DNA of 64,000 nucleotides from positions 76,174-140,173 of the forward strand of contig NZ_JAVSNJ010000006.1 of assembly GCF_032144095.1 (NCBI RefSeq), read 5' to 3'. Positions within the stretch are counted from its first letter, which is position 1. Each line of letters opens with the position of its first letter. A program made the translations under genes and the position numbers. The notes below the pieces were generated by a model that worked only from the letters and a program-made list of their open reading frames with translations, did no database searches and was not told where the DNA came from. This document shows, one piece after another, positions 50,822-58,628 of this stretch. The stretch is from Sphaerochaeta sp032144095 (GTDB lineage Bacteria; Spirochaetota; Spirochaetia; Sphaerochaetales; Sphaerochaetaceae).

Positions 50822-51583
50822 CTAGCCTTGGGGAAATAGCCTTGAATCGTTGGACAGGAACGAAATGTCCTTGTAGACGACATCAGCAAGGCGGCGGAGA
50901 AGCTTTCTGTTGTTGCTGCCGCTGAGCAGGGCGATGGTGTACCCGGCTTTTGCCTTCTTTGCCAGGAACATGTCCGTTTCGGTGTCCCCGACCATGGCTA
51001 CCTCCTCAGAAAGGAGGCCAAAGTTGTCGCAAAATGCCTCGAACGACTGGGGATGGGGTTTCTTGCTGTACTGGCTGTCCCTGGCGCTGAGGAAGTCGAT
51101 CATCCCGTCAAGGCCCATCAGCTTGAGGAATACCTTGCTGGAGGATGTCGTATCACTGGTGATGACCCCTATCCGGTAGCCGTTTTCCTTGAGCTTGGTG
51201 AAAAGCGCCTGCTGTAGGGAAAAGTCCAGGGTCTTCAGTCGCTCGCTGACGAGCAATTCGCTGTTTTTTATGTTCTGCTGGTAGACGCGGAATGTCTTGA
51301 TTGCATTTATACGGTACCGGATACAGTAGAGAAGGTACCGTTTTATGATCACCCGTTTCTTATGGGTGAACACCAGGCCCTTGGCAAGCGTCTTGCCATC
51401 ATCATCGATTCCCATCAGCCTGAGCATAGCCTTTTGGGCTGGTTTATGCTCTTTTTTTCCCATCTCTGCAAATGCAGTGTTGACGGCCTCACTGAGCACC
51501 TCTGCCCATACCTGGGCATAATCAAACAGTGTTCCGTCCTTATCAAATATAATTCCCTTGAGCTTATCTGCTTTTTGTGACAT
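50822..51583 (-). CDS. HAD-superfamily phosphatase
   Basis: 253 residues. Motif I is IIFDKDGTLFDY, motif II VITSDTTSS, the motif III Lys lies in SKKPHP, and motif IV VGDTETDM. The cap domain is helical, as in PGP-like enzymes. It is only distantly similar to the other HAD protein (2242-2919), and substrate is unknown. No SD precedes the ATG; TAAGAT lies 8 nt upstream without a good -35. It is divergent from the SMUG1-like gene. Confidence 0.82.
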   Translation of the reverse strand: MSQKADKLKGIIFDKDGTLFDYAQVWAEVLSEAVNTAFAEMGKKEHKPAQKAMLRLMGIDDDGKTLAKGLVFTHKKRVIIKRYLLYCIRYRINAIKTFRVYQQNIKNSELLVSERLKTLDFSLQQALFTKLKENGYRIGVITSDTTSSSKVFLKLMGLDGMIDFLSARDSQYSKKPHPQSFEAFCDNFGLLSEEVAMVGDTETDMFLAKKAKAGYTIALLSGSNNRKLLRRLADVVYKDISFLSNDSRLFPQG

Positions 51584-51633
51584 GTTTGGGTATCTTACGT
51601 GATTTTCACAGCTTTTTGCTAGGGGAGTACAAG

Positions 51634-52365
51634 ATGAATGATATTGGACGTGCTATTGTAGAGCGTACCATCGAATTCAGGGCTCAGGTTGAGTCCTTGC
51701 GATTCTCGACAGACTCCATTGTGTACAATCCCTTGATATATGCCTGGCCCCTACATGAACAGTATATCCTCAAGTATGTAAACAAACAGGTGGAAACCCT
51801 GTTCCTGGGAATGAACCCCGGGCCCTTTGGCATGGCCCAGACAGGGGTTCCCTTTGGGGAGATAGAGGCGGTAAAGCATTTCCTCCAGTTGGATGGGAAG
51901 GTAGGAAGACCCCCTTTTGAGCATCCTGCCCGCCCTGTGCTGGGCATGGACATCCCCAGAAGTGAGATCAGTGGTAAACGGTTATGGTCGCTCTTTGAAG
52001 AGCATTATGGAGGTGCCGAGTCCTGCTTTTCCTCCCTTACCGTGGTAAATTATTGTCCTCTGGTCTTCATGGACCGAGGCCCGACAGGCAGGAACATCAC
52101 CCCTGACAAACTCCCAAAGATTGAAAGGATGGCCCTTGAGACCATCTGTGACAGGTACCTTGTGGATGTGGTAGCCCTCCTGAAGCCAAGAAACCTGATC
52201 GGGGTGGGTAAGTATGCCCAAAAGAAACTGGAAAAATTGTTTGCAAAGGAGGATGGGTTCCTGATTGACTCGATTCTCCACCCAAGCCCCGGCAATCCCC
52301 AGGCAAACAAAGGCTGGAACGAGAAGGTTACGGACAAATTGGTAGCTCTCGGGGTTTGGCAGTAG
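51634..52365 (+). CDS. SMUG1-type single-strand-selective uracil-DNA glycosylase
   Basis: 243 residues. The active-site loop GMNPGPFGMAQTGVPFG and C-terminal HPSPGNPQANKGW match the SMUG1 family of the uracil-DNA glycosylase superfamily closely. These enzymes remove uracil and 5-hydroxymethyluracil in base-excision repair. Bacterial SMUG genes are less common than ung, so this may be the main or a back-up enzyme here. ATG 51634 follows GGGGAG. An upstream in-frame start would overlap the divergent HAD gene. Confidence 0.9.
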   Translation: MNDIGRAIVERTIEFRAQVESLRFSTDSIVYNPLIYAWPLHEQYILKYVNKQVETLFLGMNPGPFGMAQTGVPFGEIEAVKHFLQLDGKVGRPPFEHPARPVLGMDIPRSEISGKRLWSLFEEHYGGAESCFSSLTVVNYCPLVFMDRGPTGRNITPDKLPKIERMALETICDRYLVDVVALLKPRNLIGVGKYAQKKLEKLFAKEDGFLIDSILHPSPGNPQANKGWNEKVTDKLVALGVWQ

Positions 52366-52500
52366 AGGAACCTCCTGCAAGTCTGTTACAGATTCCTCCC
52401 TTTGTGAGGAGATATTTCTGATGGCTGTATTCATATTGCTACCAGTATGCATACATACGGGAAAAATAGCTCAGGGAATAACAAAAATATCTAATCCCGC

Positions 52501-52529
52501 TAGACAATTCACTTTGCCTTTGGTATTCT
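52501..52529 (+). promoter_or_regulatory. Promoter of ispE, predicted leaderless
   Basis: TAGACA at 52501-52506, 17 bp, TATTCT at 52524-52529, 6 nt to ATG 52536. No SD. Confidence 0.5.
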
Positions 52530-52535
52530 TCGCCC

Positions 52536-53414
52536 ATGGGTAATGTTCTTTTTCGACAGGCCTTTGCAAAGATTAACGTACACCTTGGAGTGGGAGCCCC
52601 TTTTTCAGACGGGTACCACCCCATAGAGTCCATTTTTGCCCTGGTCGATCTTGCAGACACCATCGAGGTGTCCTGGAAAGAGAGCAAGAATTTTTCGGTA
52701 ACAGTAAAAGGCCTGGAAGAGTACTGTACCACGGGAAGCGATACCCTTAGCCGGGCAGCTATGCTCTGGTTTGCAAAAAGCCATCTCCCCCTTACCCTGA
52801 CAGTCACCTGTAACAAACAGATCCCTGTAAAGGCTGGCTTGGGCGGTGGCTCCAGTGATGCTGCAGCACTGCTGTTGCTGTTGCAGGAGATTGCGGGAGT
52901 AAAGGCCGTTGCAAGTGCGGACCTGGTGGACATTGGCCTTCAGGTTGGCAGTGACGTCCCTTTTTTCCTCTCTGGATATTCCTGCGCTCTGGTAGAGGGT
53001 AGGGGAGAGAAGGTTACCAAACTCGAACTTGGTTCGAAACCCCTCCTGTTGGCAATGCCCAAGGAGTATGCCATTTCGACGGGCGAGGCCTATCGGGCGA
53101 TCGATGCAATGCGTGGTGGCAGTATTCCTGGACCGAGGCCTTCGTTGGAGGATGTGCTTTCTCTGCTTGGATCGGACCCAGTCTTCTGGAACGGAGTGTT
53201 TTACAACGATTTTGAGATGTGTACGGATTATCCTCAGTTCTATGATGTGATAGCGACACTTTCCCATGGCTATGAAGGGTTTGGGTGTTTGACAGGCAGT
53301 GGATCTTGCTGGTTTTTTCTAGCCGAAAATATCAAAAGTGTGGTAGAATTGCATGAAGTTATTCATGAAAGGTTTTTGGATAGTGTGCAGCTTTGGTGCA
53401 CTAGGCTGATATAG
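52536..53414 (+). CDS. ispE: 4-Diphosphocytidyl-2-C-methyl-D-erythritol kinase
   Basis: 292 residues of the GHMP-kinase superfamily. It begins RQAFAKINVHLGVG, has the ATP loop PVKAGLGGGSSDAAALL, the LVDIGLQVGSDVPFFL motif and a C-terminal GCLTGSGSCWF loop. It phosphorylates CDP-ME in the MEP isoprenoid pathway. The leaderless-type promoter sits right before it. It is followed 36 bp later by spoVG, a linkage also seen in Bacillus. Confidence 0.93.
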   Translation: MGNVLFRQAFAKINVHLGVGAPFSDGYHPIESIFALVDLADTIEVSWKESKNFSVTVKGLEEYCTTGSDTLSRAAMLWFAKSHLPLTLTVTCNKQIPVKAGLGGGSSDAAALLLLLQEIAGVKAVASADLVDIGLQVGSDVPFFLSGYSCALVEGRGEKVTKLELGSKPLLLAMPKEYAISTGEAYRAIDAMRGGSIPGPRPSLEDVLSLLGSDPVFWNGVFYNDFEMCTDYPQFYDVIATLSHGYEGFGCLTGSGSCWFFLAENIKSVVELHEVIHERFLDSVQLWCTRLI

Positions 53415-53450
53415 CGGTATCGTTTCAAGCGATATGAGGTGGAGGTTCTT

Positions 53451-53735
53451 GTGGACATATCAGAGGTGCGGGTGCGAAAAGTCAGTCAGGCCGGTAAGCT
53501 GAAAGCCTATGTAACGGTGACGTTTGACAATCAGTTTGTCGTACATAATATTAAGGTAATCGAAGGTCGGGAAGGTGATTTCATTGCCATGCCCAGCCGG
53601 CAGCTGGCAAATGGGGAGTTCAAGGATGTTGCCCACCCTATTTGCAGCGAGTTTCGGGACCATCTTCAACAGGTTGTGATGGAAGCATATGTTTCTGATG
53701 TTGGAGAGGCTACTAAAGCTGGCTTGGAAGAATAA
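53451..53735 (+). CDS. spoVG: SpoVG-family DNA/RNA-binding regulator
   Basis: 94 residues. It starts MDISEVRVRKV from GTG 53451, which lies 5 nt after GGAGG; a GTG at 53439 would add four residues and lacks an SD. Family core: KLKAYVTVTFDNQFVVHNIKVIEG and FIAMPSRQLANGEFKDVAHPI. In spirochaetes such as Borrelia it is a sequence-specific nucleic-acid-binding regulator. Confidence 0.95.
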   Translation: MDISEVRVRKVSQAGKLKAYVTVTFDNQFVVHNIKVIEGREGDFIAMPSRQLANGEFKDVAHPICSEFRDHLQQVVMEAYVSDVGEATKAGLEE

Positions 53736-53739
53736 CCGC

Positions 53740-53768
53740 TGGACAAAGGATAATTTTTCGGATATTGT
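53740..53768 (+). promoter_or_regulatory. Promoter of tRNA-Gln
   Basis: TGGACA at 53740-53745, 17 bp, TATTGT at 53763-53768, ending 12 bp before the mature tRNA 5' end. A small CGGATA/TATCCG hairpin overlaps this region. Confidence 0.5.
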
Positions 53769-53780
53769 CGTATCCGTCCT

Positions 53781-53852
53781 TGGGAAGTCGCCAAGCGGTT
53801 AAGGCTCTGGTTTTTGGTGCCGGCATCGGGGGTTCGAATCCCTCCTTCCCAG
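53781..53852 (+). tRNA. trnQ: tRNA-Gln (anticodon UUG)
   Basis: A full cloverleaf folds: 7-bp acceptor stem (TGGGAAG with CTTCCCA), 3-bp D stem, anticodon stem CTGGT/GCCGG with wobble pairs, loop TTTTGGT giving anticodon TTG, T-arm GGGGG-TTCGAAT-CCCTC. Discriminator base is G and the 3' CCA is not encoded. It lies downstream of spoVG with its own promoter and a good terminator. Confidence 0.93.
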
Positions 53853-53860
53853 TTGCATGA

Positions 53861-53891
53861 AGCAATCCCTATATGTTGCGGATTGCTTTTT
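53861..53891 (+). terminator. Terminator of tRNA-Gln
   Basis: An 8-bp stem (53861-53868 with 53880-53887), 11-nt loop and a following T-run, 8 bp past the tRNA end. Confidence 0.85.
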
Positions 53892-53990
53892 GTTTGCCCT
53901 GACAAGCTGAGGCAAGACTCTTGCTGATGACATTGGTATTCGGGTAGTATAGTAGTTCGTCGGGTATCCTGGATGCCCCTATGTTATGGT

Positions 53991-54013
53991 AATTGGTGCC
54001 AAAATGGCAGCCA
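53991..54013 (+). other. Hairpin in the rplY leader
   Basis: A stem of nine pairs with one bulged G (arms around TTGGTGCCA and TGGCAGCCAA) ends about 20 nt before the rplY ATG, next to the AAGGAG site. It could modulate translation. A TATAGT box lies upstream near 53945. Confidence 0.4.
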
Positions 54014-54035
54014 ATGAGAGTACAAGGAGATTTGT

Positions 54036-54677
54036 ATGTCTGAGAAAAGGAATCTTTCCGCTAAAGAAAGGACGACCGACTTCGGTTCCTCCGGTGCAAG
54101 GCGCGTACTGCGCGGCAAGCGTATCCCCGCCGTTATCTACGGCAACAAAAAGAATTCAGTGCACATTACCCTTGATGCACAGGAGTTCACCAACAAGTTG
54201 CGCCACTTCTCAGAGACAGCCCTTCTGAACATTGACGTTGATGGCAAGAAATATGAGTGTCTGATGAAAGATTACCAGGAAAACCTGATGCGTGGTGAGA
54301 TCAAGCACGTTGACTTCTATGAAGTTACCCGTGGCCATGTTCTTCGCACCAAGGTCTCCATCACCCTTACCGGAAGTGCCAAAGGCACCCGTGAAGGTGG
54401 GGTATTTGAACAGGTCCTCTATGAAGTTGAGATTGAGTGTCTTCCCAAGGACCTTCCGGAATCAATCACCGCTGATGTGTCCAAATTGGGCTTGCATGAA
54501 GTCCTTCATCTCAGGGACCTTGTAATCCCTGCTAAGGTAAAGGTGCTTGATGACCTCTCCCAGGCTGTTGCAACCGTCAAGACCCTCAAGGCTGAAGCTG
54601 TCAAGGCTGAGGTAGAGGCTCCTGTGGCTGTGGAAGTTGTTGCTCCTGCTGAAAAGGAAGACAAGGCTAAGAAATGA
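54036..54677 (+). CDS. rplY: 50S ribosomal protein L25, CTC form
   Basis: 213 residues: an N-terminal L25 5S-rRNA-binding domain (GSSGARRVLRGKRIPAVIYG) plus the CTC C-terminal beta domain (VSITLTGSAKGTREGGV, KLGLHEVLHLRDL) and an Ala/Lys/Glu-rich tail. It binds 5S rRNA in the 50S subunit. AAGGAG precedes the ATG. It is coupled to pth by ATGA overlap, the classical L25-pth pair. Confidence 0.95.
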   Translation: MSEKRNLSAKERTTDFGSSGARRVLRGKRIPAVIYGNKKNSVHITLDAQEFTNKLRHFSETALLNIDVDGKKYECLMKDYQENLMRGEIKHVDFYEVTRGHVLRTKVSITLTGSAKGTREGGVFEQVLYEVEIECLPKDLPESITADVSKLGLHEVLHLRDLVIPAKVKVLDDLSQAVATVKTLKAEAVKAEVEAPVAVEVVAPAEKEDKAKK

Positions 54678-55237
54678 AGTTGATCCTTGGTCTGGGTAAT
54701 CCAGGAGCCAAGTATGAACACTCGCGGCATAACGTCGGATTTGATGTAGTAGAACAGTGTGCAGCGTTTTTTCAGGTTGGTCTGAAAAAACGCTGTTTCC
54801 GTTTATACCGGCAGGCAAGGCTGGATGTTAAGGGTGTTTCCCATACGTTGGTGCAACCACTTACCTTTATGAACAACAGTGGGGAGATAGCGAAGTATTT
54901 TACCGGCCAGCCATGTTCGGACATGATAGTTGTCCTGGACCAGATGGACCTTCCCGTGGGAATGATCCGGATCCGGGAAGGAGGCTCCTCTGCAGGCCAC
55001 AACGGTCTGAAGAGCCTGATCGAGAAGTTTGGGTGCAGCGATTTTGTCCGTATCTATGTGGGCATCGGCAGGCCTGCTGCCGGAGTCTCTGTGGTTGACC
55101 ATGTGCTCTCGGTGGAGAGCGACCCCCGTCTTGTGGAGGGGGTGAAGCTAGCCACCCAGGCCCTTTGTGCCCTGATGGAAGGGGCGAGCATCCAGGAGGT
55201 GAAATTTGCCTACAATCGAAGAGTTGATCCCTCTTGA
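54674..55237 (+). CDS. pth: Peptidyl-tRNA hydrolase
   Basis: 187 residues. LILGLGNPGAKYEHSRHNVGFD carries the catalytic His; QPLTFMNNSG and GGSSAGHNGLKSLI (His near residue 109) complete the Pth signature. It recycles peptidyl-tRNA released by stalled ribosomes. It overlaps rplY by 4 bp and tilS by 32 bp, so the three are one operon. Confidence 0.96.
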   Translation: MKLILGLGNPGAKYEHSRHNVGFDVVEQCAAFFQVGLKKRCFRLYRQARLDVKGVSHTLVQPLTFMNNSGEIAKYFTGQPCSDMIVVLDQMDLPVGMIRIREGGSSAGHNGLKSLIEKFGCSDFVRIYVGIGRPAAGVSVVDHVLSVESDPRLVEGVKLATQALCALMEGASIQEVKFAYNRRVDPS

Positions 55238-56621
55238 GGTCTCACGATTCCTCGATGAGCATCTCATTGATCGCTCACAGAGGATGGCTGTGGCATTCTC
55301 GGGTGGAAGCGACTCCCTAGCGTTGTTGCTTGCTCTCTCCTCTTTGCTGGAGCCTTCCTCTCTTGTACCCATCTACGTCGACCATGCACTTCGACCCTCT
55401 GAGGAGCTGGCTGTTGAGCTTGAGCTCAATAGCCGAAACTGTTCGTTGTTGGGACTGGACCTTACGGTCCTCCATCTTGGGCATGGCTCGGTGGGCGAGA
55501 CGGCGAGGCTGAGGGGTACGGGAATTGAGGAAGCGGCACGGACCTTGCGGTATGCTCGGCTTGAAGAGAGCTGCAGGCAATTGGGATGCACCTACCTTGC
55601 CACGGCACACAATGCCGACGACCAGGTGGAGACCATCCTGAAGCGGGTTTTCCAGGGAAGTAGCATCGCCTCCTTGGAGGGTATCATCCCCATGCAGGGG
55701 GGCTTTTTTACCGAGACTACAATTCTCCGTCCTGTCCTGCAGCTTACCCATGGCCAGTTACAGCAGTACGTCCAGAAAAGGGGATACCAATGGTCAGAGG
55801 ACTCAACCAATGGGATGGAGTGCTTAGAACGCAATGCGATCCGGAAAAACCTGACCCCAGCAATCCTTTCTCTCTATCCTCAGGCCTATAAGGCCGTAAC
55901 CAGGCTGACTGAGCGGGCAAGGGATGTCTCGCACCTGTTGGATGGTCTTGCTAGGGCTGCCCTGCAGCAGGTCGCCTTTTCCGATGATGCTGCCCTATGC
56001 CTGGAGGCCTTTCTTGCAATGGACCCTGCAATACGGGATACTGTGTTGATGCATATGTTCAACCATGTGCTAGAGGATCCCAGTGTGCGACTTCCCTATG
56101 CAAGGGTGCAACAGGTCCGTCTTGCCCTGGAGGCGAGCACCTCTGATAGCCGATGGCGTCTCAGTAGCGGTGGAACCATTGCATCTCTTGACCGAGGTTG
56201 GTTTTCCTTGCAGGCAGAAAAGGTTTTTTACAGCTTCTGCTCGCCCCTGACTGGCCTTGGGCCTGTAGATATCGGCCCTGATGCATCTTTTTCTGTACTC
56301 GAAAAAAGTGATGACCCTCTCCTTATTTGTATTGAGGAGGGGATGTTGGACCACCCTCTTGTTCGCTCCCCCCTGGAGGGTGATCAGATTGCATTGCAGG
56401 GGAAGACCGTGTTGCTGAGTAAACTCTTTTCGGAGTGGAAGATTCCTCTTGGGCTGCAGAGCCAGATTCCGGTCCTTGAGGATGCCTCTGGAATTGTTGC
56501 TGTTTTTGGACGTTTTTTAGGGGGGCGTGACCGCCTCTGTGCAAGGTACAAAACTCCTCTTGCCCGAAGAAGGACAAATATATATAGTGTTAACAAAAGG
56601 AACGAATGCCGTGAAACTTAA
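55206..56621 (+). CDS. tilS: tRNA(Ile)-lysidine synthetase
   Basis: 471 residues. The N-type ATP-pyrophosphatase P-loop is AVAFSGGSDSLALL. The second signature is YLATAHNADDQVETILKRVF. The C-terminal substrate-binding domains follow. It converts C34 of tRNA-Ile2 to lysidine so AUA is read as Ile, an essential modification. The TTG start at 55206 is 7 nt after GGAGG. Its 3' end overlaps the ftsH start region. Confidence 0.92.
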   Translation: MPTIEELIPLEVSRFLDEHLIDRSQRMAVAFSGGSDSLALLLALSSLLEPSSLVPIYVDHALRPSEELAVELELNSRNCSLLGLDLTVLHLGHGSVGETARLRGTGIEEAARTLRYARLEESCRQLGCTYLATAHNADDQVETILKRVFQGSSIASLEGIIPMQGGFFTETTILRPVLQLTHGQLQQYVQKRGYQWSEDSTNGMECLERNAIRKNLTPAILSLYPQAYKAVTRLTERARDVSHLLDGLARAALQQVAFSDDAALCLEAFLAMDPAIRDTVLMHMFNHVLEDPSVRLPYARVQQVRLALEASTSDSRWRLSSGGTIASLDRGWFSLQAEKVFYSFCSPLTGLGPVDIGPDASFSVLEKSDDPLLICIEEGMLDHPLVRSPLEGDQIALQGKTVLLSKLFSEWKIPLGLQSQIPVLEDASGIVAVFGRFLGGRDRLCARYKTPLARRRTNIYSVNKRNECRET

Positions 56622-58620
56622 CAAAGATGACCAGGAAAGAGATACAGATAAGAAGAGAGATGACAAAGACGACCATCAGTATTGGCAAGGCCCTTCCAAT
56701 GATGGCAAGAAACCCTCTTTCAGGCCTCAGAACAACCCCAAGAACCGATTTGCCCTCATGGTATTCATTACCTTGGCAATTACCTTTGCCTATATGTTCT
56801 TCAACAGTGCAAGCGCCACCGACCAGGTAGTACCGTATACAACCTTCATATCCTATGTGGATTCCGACCAGGTTTCCAGCGTTGAAATCAAGGAACAGAG
56901 CCAGATCAAGTTTTCCCTGAAGAACGGTATAACTGCCCAGACACGCATCCCTTACTTCGATGATGGTCTGCTGCAGAGCCTGAAGGCGAAGAAGATTACG
57001 GTCACGGGTTCTGTGCAGGAGATATCCCTTCTGCAGATCTTGCTGCAGCTGCTTCCCTGGATCATTTTTATTGGCTTTACCATCATGCTGTACCGCCAAT
57101 CCAGCGGTATGAATGGCAAAATGATGTCCTCCTTGGGCAAGAGCCGGGCCAAGGAGTATATGGATAGTGATACCAAGACCACCTTCAACGATGTGGCCGG
57201 CCAGATAGAGGCCAAGTATGAACTTGAGGAGGTCGTGGAGTTCCTCAAACGCCCAGAGCAATTTACCAAAGTGGGGGCAAGGATTCCCCGTGGTGTACTG
57301 CTGGTTGGACCTCCTGGAACCGGAAAGACCCTTTTGGCCAAGGCCGTCGCAGGCGAAAGTGGGGTGGCCTTTTTTCACACCAGTGGTTCCGATTTTGTGG
57401 AAATGTTTGTAGGTATGGGTGCCGCCCGCGTCCGGGACCTCTTTGAACAGGCACGAAAACATGCACCCTGCATATTGTTTATTGACGAACTGGATGCCGT
57501 GGGACGTACCCGTGGCGGTGGCCTTGGTGGCGGGAACGATGAGAGGGAGCAGACCCTTAACCAGATCCTGGTTGAGATGGATGGCTTTGCTACGACCACA
57601 GGTGTCATTGTCATGGCAGCAACCAACAGGCCTGATGTGCTCGACCCTGCATTGCTTCGCCCCGGTCGGTTTGACCGCCAGGTGGTAGTTGACCTTCCGG
57701 ACATCAAGGAGCGTGAGGCTATTCTCAAGATCCATGTGAGGAAGATCCAGCTTGAGGATGATGTGGATTTGAAGAGGCTTGCCCGCGGGTCTGCTGGTAC
57801 CAGCGGAGCTGACCTTGCCAATCTGGTAAATGAGGCAGCCCTGTTTGCTGCCCGCAAAAAGAAGACGACAGTCTCCATGGAAGACATGGAGGAAGCCCGG
57901 GACAAGATTCTGCTGGGGGTAGCCAGAAAGAGCCGTGCCATGACCGATGACGAGAAGCTGGCAACTGCCTACCATGAGGCAGGACACACCTTGTTGCACT
58001 ACTATCTTGACAACCTCGACCCCTTGCATAAGGTCACCATCATCCCCCATGGAAGGGCCCTCGGGCTTACCGTAAGCCTTCCCGAACGGGATGGGTATAC
58101 CAAGAACCGGTCGATGCTCCTGGACTGGATCAAGGTCACCATGGGTGGCTATGTAGCCGAAGAGCTGGTCTATGGCGAGACCACCACAGGTACCAGCAAC
58201 GACATCAAGCAGGCCACCGACCTGGCAAGGCGGATGGTTACCGAGTGGGGAATGAGCGGTTTGGGGTTCGTCAACCTTGCTGACGAATCGGAGCCTCTGT
58301 TTTTGGGTAGGGAGATCTCCCAGCGCAAAGACTACAGCAACGAGACAGCCCGTCGCATCGATGAGGAGATTCATGCGATCCTCGATGAGGCGATGCTCTC
58401 CACCCGCAAGATTCTCACCGACCACCGTGAGGAACTTGATGTCCTGACCAATGAACTGTTTGAGAAAGAGACTCTGGATGATAACCAGATTCGTATACTT
58501 CTGGGATTTGAACCCTGGGTTGCCACTCCTAAAACAATCAGGAATCCGGCAAAGAAGAAGACCAGACCCACAAAGAATGATGCCCCCACCGAAGGTGAGG
58601 GTGAGATTGCCAAAGAATAA
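56611..58620 (+). CDS. ftsH: ATP-dependent zinc metalloprotease FtsH
   Basis: 669 residues from GTG 56611. A highly charged N-terminal stretch (about 45 residues) precedes TM1 (FALMVFITLAITFAYMFF), a periplasmic domain, and TM2 (ILLQLLPWIIFIGFTIMLY). The AAA domain has Walker A GPPGTGKTLLAK and Walker B ILFIDELDAVG. The zinc motif is YHEAGH. It degrades unassembled membrane proteins and regulators. AAAGG sits 10 nt before the GTG; an earlier frame start would lie well inside tilS. The charged N-terminal extension is longer than in E. coli FtsH. Confidence 0.95.
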   Translation: MKLNKDDQERDTDKKRDDKDDHQYWQGPSNDGKKPSFRPQNNPKNRFALMVFITLAITFAYMFFNSASATDQVVPYTTFISYVDSDQVSSVEIKEQSQIKFSLKNGITAQTRIPYFDDGLLQSLKAKKITVTGSVQEISLLQILLQLLPWIIFIGFTIMLYRQSSGMNGKMMSSLGKSRAKEYMDSDTKTTFNDVAGQIEAKYELEEVVEFLKRPEQFTKVGARIPRGVLLVGPPGTGKTLLAKAVAGESGVAFFHTSGSDFVEMFVGMGAARVRDLFEQARKHAPCILFIDELDAVGRTRGGGLGGGNDEREQTLNQILVEMDGFATTTGVIVMAATNRPDVLDPALLRPGRFDRQVVVDLPDIKEREAILKIHVRKIQLEDDVDLKRLARGSAGTSGADLANLVNEAALFAARKKKTTVSMEDMEEARDKILLGVARKSRAMTDDEKLATAYHEAGHTLLHYYLDNLDPLHKVTIIPHGRALGLTVSLPERDGYTKNRSMLLDWIKVTMGGYVAEELVYGETTTGTSNDIKQATDLARRMVTEWGMSGLGFVNLADESEPLFLGREISQRKDYSNETARRIDEEIHAILDEAMLSTRKILTDHREELDVLTNELFEKETLDDNQIRILLGFEPWVATPKTIRNPAKKKTRPTKNDAPTEGEGEIAKE

Positions 58621-58628
58621 GGATACCT

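Noticed and set aside
50809..50824. TAGTAGA/TCTACTA palindrome at the end of the HAD phosphatase gene
   Set aside because: A two-base loop and AT-rich 7-bp stem without U-run; it neither folds well as a terminator nor lies in a promoter.
52366..52500. Possible terminator hairpin after the SMUG1-like gene (TCCTC/GAGGA)
   Set aside because: Only 5 bp of stem and no clear U-run; not strong enough to list.
56590..58425. A 611-codon open frame antisense to ftsH, and similar long antisense frames over argS, the first MATE gene and the 4606-5385 gene
   Set aside because: They mirror strongly conserved genes on the other strand, have no ribosome sites or recognisable domains, and arise from high-GC codon bias.
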